Shown in pieces: positions 45,213-54,306 of a stretch of 64,000 nt of DNA. Position 1 is the stretch's first letter, and each line of letters begins with the position of its first letter. The position numbers were made by a program, and so were the translations under genes. The notes beneath the pieces were generated by a model that saw nothing but the letters and a program-made list of their open reading frames with translations, was not told the DNA's origin and made no database searches. The stretch comes from Zobellia roscoffensis (GTDB lineage: Bacteria > Bacteroidota > Bacteroidia > Flavobacteriales > Flavobacteriaceae): assembly GCF_015330165.1 (NCBI RefSeq), contig NZ_JADDXT010000002.1, positions 1,982,504-2,046,503 on the forward strand, read 5' to 3'.

Positions 45213-48200
45213 TTAACGCTTTATTACTACGTATCCTTTTGTTTTTCCTAGAATAGTTTCTCCTTCAACTTGAATATTAAAAAAGTAGGTTCCTTCTGGT
45301 AATTGGCCAGCACCCATTTTGGTTTTTAAATTGGCATCGCCACGGAAAACGGCAGAATTATTATCGTAATTTTTTATTTCAAATACGGCATCTCCCCATC
45401 TATTATAAATCATCACTACATTCTCAGGGTAGTACTCTATATTGTCAATATGCCAGTAATCATTAATGCCATCGCCATCTGGAGAAAAGCCATATTTAGT
45501 TTCATCTTCTGGAATAACGGTTGTAAAAGATTGTTCTTCACATTCTATGGCGTCGCCTTTACTATTGTAGGGTGTAATGGTTACAAATATTTGCGTATCA
45601 AAAGGGTATTCTTCAATAGGGGTATAATTTGTGTTAGTTCCCATATCCAAATTATTTACAATGTCAGTTCCTCCAGGAGAGGTTCCTAACGATAAACGGT
45701 AACCATCAGTTTTTTCTACTTCTTCCCAAGAAATACTACTTTCTAGTGGCACCTCATTTTCACCATTAAAAGGACTGGATAATTGGGAGCATGCCGGAAC
45801 TATAATTTCGGTTTCAAAACTTTCGGATGTACAACCAATCGCATCGCCAGAGGTATTATAAGGAACAATAGAAACGTATATTAAACTCTCAGAAGGTAAG
45901 TCTTCCGCAAAAGTGTAATTGGTTAAAGAAGCTACATCTTCATTATTTACAATTTCTGTTCCGTTTGGAGATGTACCAATAGAAATTCTATATCCATCTG
46001 CATCGAAGCTCGGATTCCAGGAAATGTCTGTCAAAACAGAAACTTCAGTTGCATTGTTTAATGGAGACATTAAATTTGTACAAGGTGGTATTGGTCTTAC
46101 CGTAAAACTTTCTGAGGAACAACCAATAGCATCACCAACTTCATTATATGGTATAATGCTAACTGTAACAATTTCTCCTGGAGCAAAATCATTGGAAAAA
46201 GTATGTGAATTACCAGTTACTATTAAATCGGTTTGGTTATTGGCAGTTGTATTACTTCCTGTTATACTTAATTTGTAGCCATCTGCATTAGTTGCCGTAT
46301 TCCAAGTAATTTCACTTACTTCTGTTACTACTGCGTTATTTAATGGAGCGATTAAGTTAGTACATAGAGGTACAGATTTAATAGTGAATGTTTCTGCGGT
46401 ACAACCTATGGCATCCCCAACTTCATTATAAGGAACTAATGTAACTGTAACAGTTTCTCCTTGTTCAAAATCGTTTGTAAAATTGTAAGTAGTACCTGTA
46501 GTAATATCTAAATTGGTCACATTATTTGCAGTACTACTACTTGCGGTAACTGTTAATTTGTAACCATTAGCATTACTGGCAGCATTCCATTCTATATTGG
46601 TAGCAACTGCTACATCTGTAGTGCCATTTGCTGGTGTTATTAAATTAGTACATGTTGGAACTGGTTTTATGGTAAAGCTCTCTGAAGTACATCCAATAGC
46701 ATCACCAGCAGTGTTATATGGTACTAATGTTACAGTAACAGTTTCTCCTTGTTCAAAATCGTTTGTAAAAGTATAAGTAGTTCCAGAAGTAATATCTAAT
46801 TCGCTTACATTATTTGCAGTACTAGTACTTGCATTAACTGTTAACTTATAACCATCAGCATCAGTAATAGAAGTCCATTCTATAGTTGTATTAACAGCAA
46901 CATCTGTAGCGCCATTTGCTGGTGTTATTAAATTAGTACAGTTTGGAACAGCTTTTATGGTAAAGCTCTCTGAAGTACAACCTATAGCATCCCCAACAGA
47001 ATTGTAAGGTATAATTGTTACTGTAACGGTTTCTCCTTGTTCAAAATCATTTGCAAAATTGTAAGTAGTGCCTGCAGTTATATCTTCATCCGTAATATTG
47101 TTTGCAGTGCTACTACTTGCTAAAACGGTAAGTTTATAACCATCTGCATTTGCACTTGCATTCCATTCCAGATTAGTAGCAAGAGCAATATCAACGGCCC
47201 CATTTGTAGGAGTTATTAAAGTGGTACATGCTGGCACCGGTGGTGGAATAATTGTAAAACTTTCTGAAGTACACCCAATGGCATCACCCGTTGCGTTGTA
47301 AGGAATAATTGTGACTGTTACCGTTTCTCCTCTTTCAAAGTCATTCCCAAAAGTGTGGGTAGTACCTGTAGTAACATCAAAATCTGTTAAATTATTTAAA
47401 GTACTATTACTCGCAGTTACCGTTAATTTATAGCCGTCTGTATTACTGCTCGCATTCCATTCAATACTGGTGTCTACGGGAACATTTGTAGCACCATTTG
47501 CAGGAGTTGCTAGTGTGGTACATAAAGGAGCACCATCTGTAGTAAAACTTTCTTCGGTACAACCAATAGCATCGCCATTATCGTTATATGGTGTTACTGT
47601 CACATAAATAGGTGTGCTTTCTGGTAAATTGGCGGCAAGGTCGTATGTAGTTACATTTAGCACATCATCTGTAAAAATATCTGAACCTCCACTTGTTGTT
47701 CCTACAGTCAATTTATACCCTGTAGCCGATGTTAACTCCGTCCAACTCAAATTAGTTGCTGGGTCTACGGCAGTAGCGCCATTAATAGGTGCTGTTAGCG
47801 TAGTACAAGATGGTGGACTAGTTGAGTCGCCAGTGGTAAAAGTTTCTTCGATACAACCAGTAGCATCCCCTTCAGCATTATAAGGAATAATGGTTACATA
47901 ATGCATTCTAGCTTCTTGTAAATCTACAGGAATATCATAGGTGTTGGCGCCAACAACATCTGCATTGTTTACTATTTCTATACCGCCAGAGGTAGTGCCT
48001 ACAATTACTAAATAACCTGTTGCGTTAGCTATTGGTGTCCAGCTTAAATGAGTGTCAATAGCAATTTCGGTTGCACCGTTAACAGGGCTGGTTAAGTTTG
48101 TACAAGTTGGTGGAACAGGAATTATCTCGGTATGGAAACTTTCTTCGGTACATGAAGTAGCATCTCCTTCATCATTATAAGGAATTATAGTGACGAAAAT

Positions 48201-51200
48201 ATCACTATCCTCAGGTAGGTCGCTTGTAAAGTCATAACTAGTAACATTATTTACATCTTCTGCATTAAGAATATCACTAGCTCCAGTAGAAGTTCCAACT
48301 GTAATTTTATATCCATCTGCATTGGAAATAGGATTCCAACTTAAATCCGTAGTTACGGCTACATCTGTTGCGGCATGTAACGGCTCGGTTAAATTGGTGC
48401 AATCAGGTATGGTAGCAGGACTACTGGAAATAGTAAAGCTTTCTTCGGTACAAGGTCCCACAGCATCTCCTTCTGTATTAAAAGGAATCAAGGTTACGTA
48501 GATAGTATCTCCGGTATTAAAATCTGATGCAAATTCGTATGAAGTTTCATTGGTAATGGTAATATTATCTACAATATCATTACCACCTGTAGTGGTGCCC
48601 ACGGTTAAGCGGTATCCTTCTGCATATAAGGCATGTTCCCATGTAATGTTGGTGTTTACCGGTACATCTATATCTCCATTAAGCGGAGATGTTAGTAGCG
48701 TACAATCTGGTATTGGACAATCGCGAACATCTTGGTCAAACGTCCATCCAAAATTATCGATCATAGACTGTCTTTCTTCTTGAGCATCACAATAAGGTAA
48801 ATCTTCTGCACCAAGTGTAATACCAGGAGTTAAGTTTTGCTCAGACCAAGCAATTAAAGTAGTATCATAATTTTCTCTTATGAGTGCCGTATTATCCAGC
48901 ATATCTCGCATATCGGTAACACCACTAACATCCCAATCCGCTAAACTTTGGTTTAAAGCAATGGCATCATCGAACATAGAACGCATAGTTACATTACCAG
49001 GATTCCATAAATCCATAGGTTGGTTGTATGCCGATGCATTTCTGAACATATAGTCCATATTGCTTACACCCGCTATACGCCAGTTATTTAGGTCTTGGTT
49101 AAAGGCGGTTGCGCCACTGAACATTTCTTCCATTGTGGTTACGCCTCTAACGTTCCAATCACCAATGTTCTCATTAAAAGTACTTGCATCTTTAAACATG
49201 TCTTCCATAGTGGTTACAGAAGCTAGGTTCCAAGAGTTCATGGTTTGGTTATAACTGGTAGCACCATTAAACATAGCTCGCATAGTAGTTACAAAAGAAA
49301 CATTCCAAGGATCTATATTTTGATTAAATGCTGTTGCTCCACTAAACATTTCTTGCATAGTTAAAGCTTCACCTGTATTCCAATTAGATATTGTTTCATT
49401 AAAAGCCAAGGCATTTTTAAACATGGCTTCAAAATTGGTTACTACCGCAGTGTTCCAATTATTTAAATTTTGATTAAAAACTTCGGCATCTTCAAACATA
49501 GATTCCATTAGTGTTACTGAACTAACGTTCCATGTATTTATAGGTTGGTTAAACAATGTAGCATCTTCAAACATAGAAGTCATATTTGCTACGGCACTCA
49601 CATCCCAATTATCAAGGGATTGGTTAAATGTTGATGCCCCACGAAACATACTTGACATGTTTACAACAGAATTTACATTCCAACTATTTAAGGGCTGGTT
49701 AAATGCAGCTGCATAGTTGAACATCGTTGACATGTTTAAAACATTGGTTACGTTCCAACTGTCAATATCTTGGTTAAAAAGCGTAGAGCCGCTAAACATA
49801 CTTCTCATATTGGTTACGCTACTTACGTTCCAATTACTCAATGGTTGATTAAACAATGGTGTGGAACTGAACATAGATTCCATGTTGGTTACATTGTCAA
49901 CGTCCCATGAATTTAAAGGGCTGTCATATGCTCTTGCTGCATTGAACATTCCTCTCATACTGTTAACATTAATTACATCCCAATTATCTATGTTTTGATT
50001 AAAAAGTTCGGCTGAATTGAACATCTCCTCCATACTGGTAACATTTGTAACAATCCAATTGTTAAGTGGCTGATTAAATAATTCTGCCCTTTGGAACATA
50101 GATTTCATGGTTGTTACATTAGAAACATTCCATGAATTAAGGGGTTGGTCAAAGGCGTCAGTATTAGCAAACATGTATTGCATTGAAGTAACATTTTCAA
50201 CATCCCAAGTATCAATATTTTGATTAAATGCTTGAGCGGCGTTAAACATATTATCCATTGTGGTTACATTGCTTACATCCCAATTATTTAATGGCTGATT
50301 GAAAATGTATGCCTGATAGAACATATTGCTCATATTCGTAACATTACTAACATCCCAGTTATTAATGTCATTGTTAAAGAGCCATGCCCTTCTGAACATA
50401 CGAGACATGTTTGTTACTTGAGTTAAATTAGGGATATCTGTAGCATTGTAAACCATGTTCTCACAGAAATAGAAAGCCTGGTTCATACTTTGCCATATCT
50501 GGTCTCCCCATTGATCCATAGAAATAAGTTTAAGGTTGTCTTTATTACTTGAATCTTGACGGAACGAAGGGAAATCCCCAATAATCGCAATGGTATAAAT
50601 TCCTGGAGTTAAGTAAGTATGTGTTATATCATTTGTAACATTATTATCATATTGCCCATCTCCCCAATCAATATTGAAATCATAGGTTAAATAATCAGGA
50701 GAACCATCATTTAATTCAATTCTATATTGATTAGCTGCGGTAGAATTGGTATCTAAATTTCTAGTATCAATAGTGATTTTAAAAACATCGGTTCTGTTTA
50801 CCCAACTCTCAACCACAGTAAAACTAATTTCTTGACAGCCTACGGCATCCCCTTCTCCATTATAAGGTACAACGGTAACATATACTGTATCATTAGCCAT
50901 AAATTCATTGGTAAAATCTAAACCAACGGTATTACCTACATCATAATTATTAGCGGTGTTTCCTCCAATAGTGGCATAATTTCGTACGCCACCACGTTCA
51001 ATTTCTAAAGTAACTTTGTAACCTGTAGCATTTGGAGCAGGATCCCAACGAATATCACTATTCGCAGGCGTAGCTGTATCACTGGCATGTGGCATGGTAA
51101 TTTCAGTACATAACACATAAGAACAATTAACGGCATCTCCTGTAATGGTCCACCCATCATCATCTATTAAACTTTGTCTTTGGCTTAAGGCATCACAATA

Positions 51201-52874
51201 TTGTAAGTTTGTTGCACCTAGATTTATTCCGGAGTTTACAGTTTGTGCAGACCAAGCTATTAAAGTATTGTCATAATTTTCTTGTGATAAACCACTATTT
51301 GACAACATATTTGCCATGTTGGTTACAGAAGAAATATCCCAAACACCCAAGTTTTGGTTGAAAGTGCTGGCAGAAGTAAACATACCAGACATATTGGTGA
51401 TACTAGATGTATTCCATCCCGTTATATCTTGATTAAAAGAACTTGCAAGGTTAAACATATTTTGGAAACTAGTAACATTGCTGAGGGTCCATAAATTTAA
51501 TGGTTGATTGAAACTTAAAGCCCTATCAAACATTGATGAGACATTATCTACATTACTTATATTCCAATTGTTTAGAGGTTGATTAAATACCTGTGCCTGT
51601 TGGAACATTGTAGACATATTTGTAACACTACTAACGTTCCACCCACTTATGTCCTGATTAAAAACATCTGTTTGCGAAAACATACCTTGCATATTGGTGA
51701 CATTGCTCACGTCCCATCCACTAATATCTTGGTTAAAACCAGAGTTGTCTCTAAACATGTAACTCATGTTCGTTACGTTACTAACATTCCAATTGTCTAA
51801 TGGGTGGTTGTAAACTTGATCCCAATACCAACCATCAAACATACTAGACATATCCGTGGCATTTGTTACAACCCAAGTATTTAAAGGTTGGTTAAATGTT
51901 CTGTTTCTTTGAAACATTAATGAAAAATCAAGAACAGAAGTTACGTCCCAACTAGCTAAGGGTTGGTTATATTTAGCGTGTCTAAACATGCCAGACATGC
52001 TAGTAACATTACTAACATTCCAATTATCAATAGGCTGATTGAAATCTGAGCCATCAAACATAAATGTCATATCTGTAACACTGCTAACATCCCAGTTATT
52101 TAAAGGTCTATTAAAGGCATTAGTATAGGCAAATGTTTGTGACATGTCAGTAACATTACTAACATTCCAATTGTTTATATTTTGATTAAAACGTCCAGCA
52201 GCAATAAACATTCCTTTCATAGTAGTAACTGATGAAGTGTTCCAATTATCCAAGGGTTGATTAAAAGCTGTGCTTTTAAATGTCTCGGACATATCGGTAA
52301 CGGAGTTTGTTGCCCATGTATCAACAGGTCTATCAAAAATGGAACAACCAGAAAAGATTCCTGAAATATCTGTTATTGTAGAAACGTCCCAATTGTTCAC
52401 AATTCCGGTGAATGAAGTGCCTTCTCTAAACATATTTTTTAAAGAAGTAACTTGACTTAAATTTGGGGCGTCAATTAAATCAAAATTTAAGTTCTCACAG
52501 CCAAAGAAGGCATTTTCCATGGTTTGCCATTGAATATCTCCCCAAGCCAATATTTCTATAATTTTAAGTTTGTCATTTGCTTCTTCATCATTGAAATAAA
52601 TAGATGGGAATGTACCGCTAATGCTAACGGTATAACTACCAGCAGTTGCATAGGTATGTGTAATAGTACCCGTTACTCCTGTATCCGATGACCCATCTCC
52701 CCAATCTACATCATAATTATAGGTAGTGTATGCAGGGTTTGTTGGTATAGTAATTTCGTTATTGGGAGAGGAACCAGTCTCGGTATTATTGGTATTCCAA
52801 GTAGAGGTGAATGATTGGGCATAGCTACTAGCGCTAAATAGGATAAATAAGAGAATAGATAGTAGGTTCTTCAT
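45213..52874 (-). CDS. Giant BspA-like surface protein: PKD, DUF285 arrays, FN3-like repeats, type IX type B C-terminal domain
   Basis: 2553 residues from the ATG at 52874, which starts a clear signal peptide (ILLFILFSASSYAQ, cut after residue 20); the ATG at 52916 adds a non-signal leader. Order: PKD-like domain (VDWGDGSSDTGVTGTITHTY); 15 BspA-type DUF285 repeats of ~24 residues with F-N-Q-x-L-x-x-W-N-V-S-x-V-T-x-M-x-x-M-F consensus; a cysteine-flanked cap; one FN3-like repeat; second PKD-like domain; 20 further DUF285 repeats; 11 FN3-like repeats of ~95 residues; then a C-terminal domain (YGFSPDGDGINDYWHIDN ... GTYFFNIQVEGE) of the type IX type B class. Secreted through the type IX system, bound at the surface through the PorP/SprF partner encoded next. 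Adhesion or gliding is likely; ligand unknown. Confidence 0.92.
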   Translation of the reverse strand: MKNLLSILLFILFSASSYAQSFTSTWNTNNTETGSSPNNEITIPTNPAYTTYNYDVDWGDGSSDTGVTGTITHTYATAGSYTVSISGTFPSIYFNDEEANDKLKIIEILAWGDIQWQTMENAFFGCENLNFDLIDAPNLSQVTSLKNMFREGTSFTGIVNNWDVSTITDISGIFSGCSIFDRPVDTWATNSVTDMSETFKSTAFNQPLDNWNTSSVTTMKGMFIAAGRFNQNINNWNVSNVTDMSQTFAYTNAFNRPLNNWDVSSVTDMTFMFDGSDFNQPIDNWNVSNVTSMSGMFRHAKYNQPLASWDVTSVLDFSLMFQRNRTFNQPLNTWVVTNATDMSSMFDGWYWDQVYNHPLDNWNVSNVTNMSYMFRDNSGFNQDISGWDVSNVTNMQGMFSQTDVFNQDISGWNVSSVTNMSTMFQQAQVFNQPLNNWNISNVDNVSSMFDRALSFNQPLNLWTLSNVTSFQNMFNLASSFNQDITGWNTSSITNMSGMFTSASTFNQNLGVWDISSVTNMANMLSNSGLSQENYDNTLIAWSAQTVNSGINLGATNLQYCDALSQRQSLIDDDGWTITGDAVNCSYVLCTEITMPHASDTATPANSDIRWDPAPNATGYKVTLEIERGGVRNYATIGGNTANNYDVGNTVGLDFTNEFMANDTVYVTVVPYNGEGDAVGCQEISFTVVESWVNRTDVFKITIDTRNLDTNSTAANQYRIELNDGSPDYLTYDFNIDWGDGQYDNNVTNDITHTYLTPGIYTIAIIGDFPSFRQDSSNKDNLKLISMDQWGDQIWQSMNQAFYFCENMVYNATDIPNLTQVTNMSRMFRRAWLFNNDINNWDVSNVTNMSNMFYQAYIFNQPLNNWDVSNVTTMDNMFNAAQAFNQNIDTWDVENVTSMQYMFANTDAFDQPLNSWNVSNVTTMKSMFQRAELFNQPLNNWIVTNVTSMEEMFNSAELFNQNIDNWDVINVNSMRGMFNAARAYDSPLNSWDVDNVTNMESMFSSTPLFNQPLSNWNVSSVTNMRSMFSGSTLFNQDIDSWNVTNVLNMSTMFNYAAAFNQPLNSWNVNSVVNMSSMFRGASTFNQSLDNWDVSAVANMTSMFEDATLFNQPINTWNVSSVTLMESMFEDAEVFNQNLNNWNTAVVTNFEAMFKNALAFNETISNWNTGEALTMQEMFSGATAFNQNIDPWNVSFVTTMRAMFNGATSYNQTMNSWNLASVTTMEDMFKDASTFNENIGDWNVRGVTTMEEMFSGATAFNQDLNNWRIAGVSNMDYMFRNASAYNQPMDLWNPGNVTMRSMFDDAIALNQSLADWDVSGVTDMRDMLDNTALIRENYDTTLIAWSEQNLTPGITLGAEDLPYCDAQEERQSMIDNFGWTFDQDVRDCPIPDCTLLTSPLNGDIDVPVNTNITWEHALYAEGYRLTVGTTTGGNDIVDNITITNETSYEFASDFNTGDTIYVTLIPFNTEGDAVGPCTEESFTISSSPATIPDCTNLTEPLHAATDVAVTTDLSWNPISNADGYKITVGTSTGASDILNAEDVNNVTSYDFTSDLPEDSDIFVTIIPYNDEGDATSCTEESFHTEIIPVPPTCTNLTSPVNGATEIAIDTHLSWTPIANATGYLVIVGTTSGGIEIVNNADVVGANTYDIPVDLQEARMHYVTIIPYNAEGDATGCIEETFTTGDSTSPPSCTTLTAPINGATAVDPATNLSWTELTSATGYKLTVGTTSGGSDIFTDDVLNVTTYDLAANLPESTPIYVTVTPYNDNGDAIGCTEESFTTDGAPLCTTLATPANGATNVPVDTSIEWNASSNTDGYKLTVTASNSTLNNLTDFDVTTGTTHTFGNDFERGETVTVTIIPYNATGDAIGCTSESFTIIPPPVPACTTLITPTNGAVDIALATNLEWNASANADGYKLTVLASSSTANNITDEDITAGTTYNFANDFEQGETVTVTIIPYNSVGDAIGCTSESFTIKAVPNCTNLITPANGATDVAVNTTIEWTSITDADGYKLTVNASTSTANNVSELDITSGTTYTFTNDFEQGETVTVTLVPYNTAGDAIGCTSESFTIKPVPTCTNLITPANGTTDVAVATNIEWNAASNANGYKLTVTASSSTANNVTNLDITTGTTYNFTNDFEQGETVTVTLVPYNEVGDAIGCTAETFTIKSVPLCTNLIAPLNNAVVTEVSEITWNTATNADGYKLSITGSNTTANNQTDLIVTGNSHTFSNDFAPGEIVTVSIIPYNEVGDAIGCSSESFTVRPIPPCTNLMSPLNNATEVSVLTDISWNPSFDADGYRISIGTSPNGTEIVNNEDVASLTNYTFAEDLPSESLIYVSIVPYNTSGDAIGCTSESFETEIIVPACSQLSSPFNGENEVPLESSISWEEVEKTDGYRLSLGTSPGGTDIVNNLDMGTNTNYTPIEEYPFDTQIFVTITPYNSKGDAIECEEQSFTTVIPEDETKYGFSPDGDGINDYWHIDNIEYYPENVVMIYNRWGDAVFEIKNYDNNSAVFRGDANLKTKMGAGQLPEGTYFFNIQVEGETILGKTKGYVVIKR
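45500..48705 (-). repeat. Eleven FN3-like repeats of ~95 residues (a twelfth precedes array 2 near 50790-51125)
   Basis: Each begins Cys-Thr-x-Leu-x-x-Pro-x-Asn-x-Ala, has WxxxxxAxGYKLTV in the middle and IPYNxxGDAxGCxxExF near the end; the leading Cys and the GC Cys are kept in almost all. Repeats 6-9 are most alike, and a 36-base stretch is identical between 46447-46482 and 46735-46770. A related, more divergent unit follows array 1. Confidence 0.85.
48890..50412 (-). repeat. DUF285 (BspA-like) array 2, 20 repeats
   Basis: Twenty Trp-containing units (NNWDVSNV, DTWDVENV, NSWNVSNV ... ADWDVSGV), the same consensus as array 1 but longer and more uniform. It ends in the same cap (NYDTTLIAWSEQNLTPGIT, YCDAQEERQSMIDNFGWTF), so PKD-array-cap-FN3 occurs twice in the protein. 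Confidence 0.85.
51293..52447 (-). repeat. DUF285 (BspA-like) array 1, 15 repeats of ~72-75 bases
   Basis: Fifteen units each carrying a Trp in [NDS]-x-W-[ND]-[VT]-S-x-[VI], e.g. NNWDVSTI, DNWNTSSV, SGWDVSNV, GVWDISSV, spaced by MF and FNQ turns. The array is followed by NYDNTLIAWSAQTV and a cysteine-containing cap, then the first FN3-like repeat. Confidence 0.85.
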
Positions 52875-52947
52875 CTTGTGGGTTGGTTTGGGTAATGCTA
52901 TGATAAATGGTAGCAATAGGAGAGAAAAAGACTGTAAGCAAAGAGTT

Positions 52948-54027
52948 CTAATCTTCGTTTAAAATAATATCGGCAAGGATTGTTTCTATTTCGGCTTCGG
53001 TTAGTCCAGCGGCAATTCTTGAGCTATACATAAAACGGATTATATCCTTCTCTACCTCTAAAAAATCGTTTTCAGTGCTTATTTGAGAACATAGAAAACT
53101 GCCTTCATCTTCACATTTGTCCGAATGGCCAAAACCTAGGGCGTGTCCAAGCTCGTGCTTTAAAAGTGCTTCGGCCGGATTTGATATCCATATTCGGGTG
53201 GAGACCAAAACAGAATTTTCAGAAGGACTCATAGCAAAACCGTGGTAATTACCATCTTTAATTTCGTCGTACATATCCGGCCAAACTCCTTCTACCTCTT
53301 CTTTGCTGCCGTAAAACAGAATGGCGTTGGCATCTTCGGAATTTTCAACTAGTGCTATATTGAAATCTCCAGACAAGAATAATGCATTATATTCTGCCAA
53401 GACATTTTCTGTGGTACTTTGGTATTGTTCTGAAATGCCTCCAGTGAGGTGTAACCTCATTGGGCTTCCCCATTTTTGGTTAAAGTCTAAAGGAATGTTG
53501 CTATCTTCTTTCCAAAAGCTTAGATGCTGCGCATAGGAGACTACTTCTTTTTGCTCGTCCGATAAAAGAGTAACTTCGTCTACATTGTTAATGGCTAGGT
53601 CATAACTCTTGTCAACTATAGTTTTACCGTCAAATGCAGAGACCATAAACGGGTAGGAATCCTTAGTTTCAAAGTCTAGTTTGAGCAGCGGGCCCGTTAT
53701 GATTTCGCCGGTAACTTCGTCAATAACAAGATCGGCACTAGACTCTATGGAGTAGGTTATTTCATCTTGGTCACTATCGGTAGCAGTTACAAAACCAATA
53801 GAACTGGCGGTTAAGGAATGCTCATCTATTGAATAGTTGGCTGCTTCGAATACGGGAATTGAATTTGTGTTTTCCGAGACAGTTTCTTCAGTCTCCTCTT
53901 CAGTTTCTTCTTTGTTTTCAGGTGTGGTTTCCGTTGTTCCATCAATGGAGTCCAGGGTAACTTCCTCAATGTCGGAACTACAAGAAAATATAAATAGGGA
54001 AACTAGGGGAATGAAAATTTTTTTCAT
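52948..54027 (-). CDS. Matrixin-like zinc metalloprotease lipoprotein with cadherin-like domain
   Basis: 359 residues with lipoprotein signal (FIFSC, Cys16). A Glu/Thr-rich linker (about 25-50) precedes a cadherin-like domain (FEAANYSIDEHS; ATDSDQDEITYSIE; LDFETKDSYPFMVSAFDG). The C-terminal part has the metzincin zinc site HELGHALGFGH (about 290-300) and a following MYSS that could be the Met-turn (IIRFMYSSRIA). So it is a secreted, membrane-tethered metalloprotease. It is on the same strand as, and 73 bases upstream of, the giant BspA-like gene, so processing of that protein is one possibility, but that is inference only. Confidence 0.8.
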   Translation of the reverse strand: MKKIFIPLVSLFIFSCSSDIEEVTLDSIDGTTETTPENKEETEEETEETVSENTNSIPVFEAANYSIDEHSLTASSIGFVTATDSDQDEITYSIESSADLVIDEVTGEIITGPLLKLDFETKDSYPFMVSAFDGKTIVDKSYDLAINNVDEVTLLSDEQKEVVSYAQHLSFWKEDSNIPLDFNQKWGSPMRLHLTGGISEQYQSTTENVLAEYNALFLSGDFNIALVENSEDANAILFYGSKEEVEGVWPDMYDEIKDGNYHGFAMSPSENSVLVSTRIWISNPAEALLKHELGHALGFGHSDKCEDEGSFLCSQISTENDFLEVEKDIIRFMYSSRIAAGLTEAEIETILADIILNED

Positions 54028-54306
54028 GTCGGATGGTAGGTTAAAATGGTTGGGTATTGGGTTATTGGTATTTAAAAGTATAAGATTGGTATTGTGTCGA
54101 AGAATTTTTGTTGTGAATACTATAATTTACAAGGTGAGTCTGTTAAAATTATACGTGTACAATATATTTGTGCAGCAAAAAGCTCACTATAACATTGATT
54201 TTTAGAAGAGTAAATAGTTGTTGTAGGACTGAATTTAGGGCAGCAGAAAACGCCCTGTTGTTATTTTATATCAGGTTAAAAATGAAGTAGTGAAGCGGTA
54301 TTGTAC
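54028..54306. other. Intergenic region between M1 peptidase and metalloprotease genes
   Basis: 279 bases, both flanking genes leftward. It must hold the promoter of the metalloprotease gene at its left end and end of the arg-M1 transcript at its right. A short inverted pair AGGGC (54237-54241) / GCCCT (54252-54256) has no U-tract on the leftward strand, so I do not call a terminator. No small gene seen. Confidence 0.45.

Noticed and set aside
45919..46278. Plus-strand open frame opposite the FN3 repeats
   Set aside because: Antisense to a repeat coding region with biased composition; no family resemblance.
48890..52447. Regular 72-75 base periodicity that could look like a CRISPR or satellite array
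   Set aside because: Units are degenerate at DNA level and encode the DUF285 consensus with a Trp ladder; spacing is a multiple of three. It is a coding repeat.
54237..54256. AGGGC/GCCCT inverted pair in front of the M1 stop side
   Set aside because: No T-run on the leftward strand and the arms are short; kept only as a remark in the intergenic entry.
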